Shown piece by piece: positions 62,766-63,476 of a DNA stretch of 63,476 nucleotides. The notes below the pieces were generated by a model. The model saw only the letters and a program-made list of their open reading frames with translations, did not search any database and was not told the origin of the DNA. Position 1 is the stretch's first letter, and each line of letters opens with the position of its first letter. This DNA comes from Saccharopolyspora kobensis. Lineage in GTDB: Bacteria > Actinomycetota > Actinomycetes > Mycobacteriales > Pseudonocardiaceae. A program made the position numbers and the translations under genes. The DNA is taken from the NCBI RefSeq assembly GCF_900108315.1, contig NZ_FNVB01000017.1, forward strand, positions 1 to 63,476. The letters run 5' to 3'.

Positions 62766-63476
62766 CTAGAAGTCCCGGTAGCTCGATGACGACTCGCCGA
62801 GCACCGGCGGCGCCACCAACCGGCCTTCGCCGTCGTCCTCGTCGAAGAGCTCGTCGGCTTCGATCAGGAACTGCGGTACGACGTTGCGGCCGTCCTCGCC
62901 CGGCTTGTAGCCCGAGCCGACCTGCAGGTCGTCGTCGCTGCGGCGTTCTTCCTTGAAGTCGTCGGCCGACCACGTGGTGTTCCGGCCGTAACCGGCGCGC
63001 GCGGACGAACTCGCCAGCGCACCCGCCGAGCCCATCGGGCCGAACCCGCCGTCGGCGCGCTGCGCGAACTTCGGCGCCCGGGCGGGCACCACCGGACGCT
63101 GCGGCGTCGGCTGCGGCTGAGGTGGTTCCGGCTGCCGCGGCGGCTCCGCGCGCGGCGGAGCGGGCTGCGGCGGGCGGGCCGGTGGCCGAGCGCTCTCCGG
63201 GGGCGGAGGCCCCGGGGCGACCGGTGGGCGCGGCGGCGGACCGCCCAGGGCCGGACCGCCCGTCGGCGGAGACGGCGGCCCCTGCGGAGCGGGGGCGTGC
63301 GGCGGCTCGGCAGGCGGAGGCGGACCCGCGAGGCGCGGAGCCTCGGGCGGCAGCGGACGGCCCGGAGGGCCGTCGAGCGGAGCTTCGTGCCGCGGCGGAG
63401 CCGCGGGGACCGGGCCGCTCGGCGGCCCGACGTCGGGCCGCGGCGGCGGGCCGTCGAGCGGCGGCACGTCCGGCGG
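62766..63476 (-). CDS. Proline-rich C-terminal part of a PPE-like/ESX substrate (5' end outside window)
   Basis: The frame is open to the right edge, so the start is missing. The visible ~237 residues begin with about 140 residues of Pro/Ala/Arg-rich sequence (PPRPDVGPPSGPVPAAPPRH) and end with a more ordered acidic tail: GYGRNTTWSADDFKEERRSDDDLQ, VVPQFLIEADELFDEDDGEG and SSSSYRDF. In Pseudonocardiaceae such tails follow PPE domains in genes next to espG. The PPE identity is inference from context. Confidence 0.6.
   Translation of the reverse strand, partial: PPDVPPLDGPPPRPDVGPPSGPVPAAPPRHEAPLDGPPGRPLPPEAPRLAGPPPPAEPPHAPAPQGPPSPPTGGPALGGPPPRPPVAPGPPPPESARPPARPPQPAPPRAEPPRQPEPPQPQPTPQRPVVPARAPKFAQRADGGFGPMGSAGALASSSARAGYGRNTTWSADDFKEERRSDDDLQVGSGYKPGEDGRNVVPQFLIEADELFDEDDGEGRLVAPPVLGESSSSYRDF

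Overview
The window is about 70% GC with dense short-gap operons, GTG/TTG starts and purine-rich ribosome binding sites. The gene content points to an actinomycete of the Pseudonocardiaceae type, probably Saccharopolyspora or a close relative: groEL with CIRCE operators, a DasR/das locus, EspG next to a proline-rich PPE-like protein, DUF3263/LytR_C, DUF3159 and SUFU-domain proteins. That genus call is inference. No rRNA, tRNA, CRISPR array, transposase or prophage was recognised. Much of the middle keeps the gene neighbourhood of Mycobacterium tuberculosis Rv0414-Rv0440 (thiE/thiO/thiS/thiG, thiD, thiC, def, DUF3263, LytR_C, Cdc48-like ATPase, pssA, psd, moeA, groEL2), so it is conserved chromosomal core rather than an island.

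Layout. 1-6.2 kb: end of a zinc-finger-like protein, a small membrane protein, benzoylformate decarboxylase (minus), two tandem 8-cysteine membrane proteins (minus) and an XPB-type helicase (plus). 6.4-20.7 kb: a SUFU-domain protein, menC, then a dispersed molybdenum hydroxylase (cox) set: coxG, coxS-coxL-coxM (form II), and coxD-coxE-coxF, split by a plus-strand transglutaminase-like gene. A TetR regulator, a divergent SRPBCC-like gene, a second SUFU protein and a PspC protein follow. 20.7-29.5 kb (all minus): GH84 lipoprotein, MalY/PatB-type PLP enzyme, cutC, groEL under two CIRCE boxes, a membrane Ser/Thr kinase, a cold-shock protein and an AIM24 protein. 29.6-37.4 kb (plus): moeA, a degenerate M48-like membrane protein, psd-pssA and a two-ring AAA ATPase. 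37.4-48.2 kb: LytR_C/DUF3263, def, and thiamine biosynthesis in two arms (thiC-thiD plus; thiO-thiS-thiG minus, with thiE divergent), each arm headed by a TPP riboswitch, plus a FUSC transporter. 48.3-59 kb: secreted S1 protease, a two-TM protein, dasR with divergent dasABC and a SIS gene carrying dre operators, a lactonase-like amidohydrolase and a GlcNAc kinase. 59.4 kb to the end: dapA, DUF3159, a DHFR-like reductase, EspG and the C-terminal part of a PPE-like protein.

Genes that work together: MoeA, CoxF, CoxD, CoxE and CoxG are all expected to serve CoxSLM maturation. The das transporter, SIS enzyme, GlcNAc kinase and GH84 lipoprotein form an amino-sugar uptake and catabolism route controlled by DasR. 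Psd and PssA make phosphatidylethanolamine.

The most unusual feature is non-coding. An AT-rich 14-bp palindrome, ATTTC-N4-GAAAT, occurs about 24 times in gaps between genes. Eighteen copies form nine inverted pairs spaced exactly 24 bp start to start, and several pairs flank a GC-rich hairpin built on GGCGTGTC/GACACGCC. Two further intergenic hairpin repeat families are also present. The function of all three is unknown.
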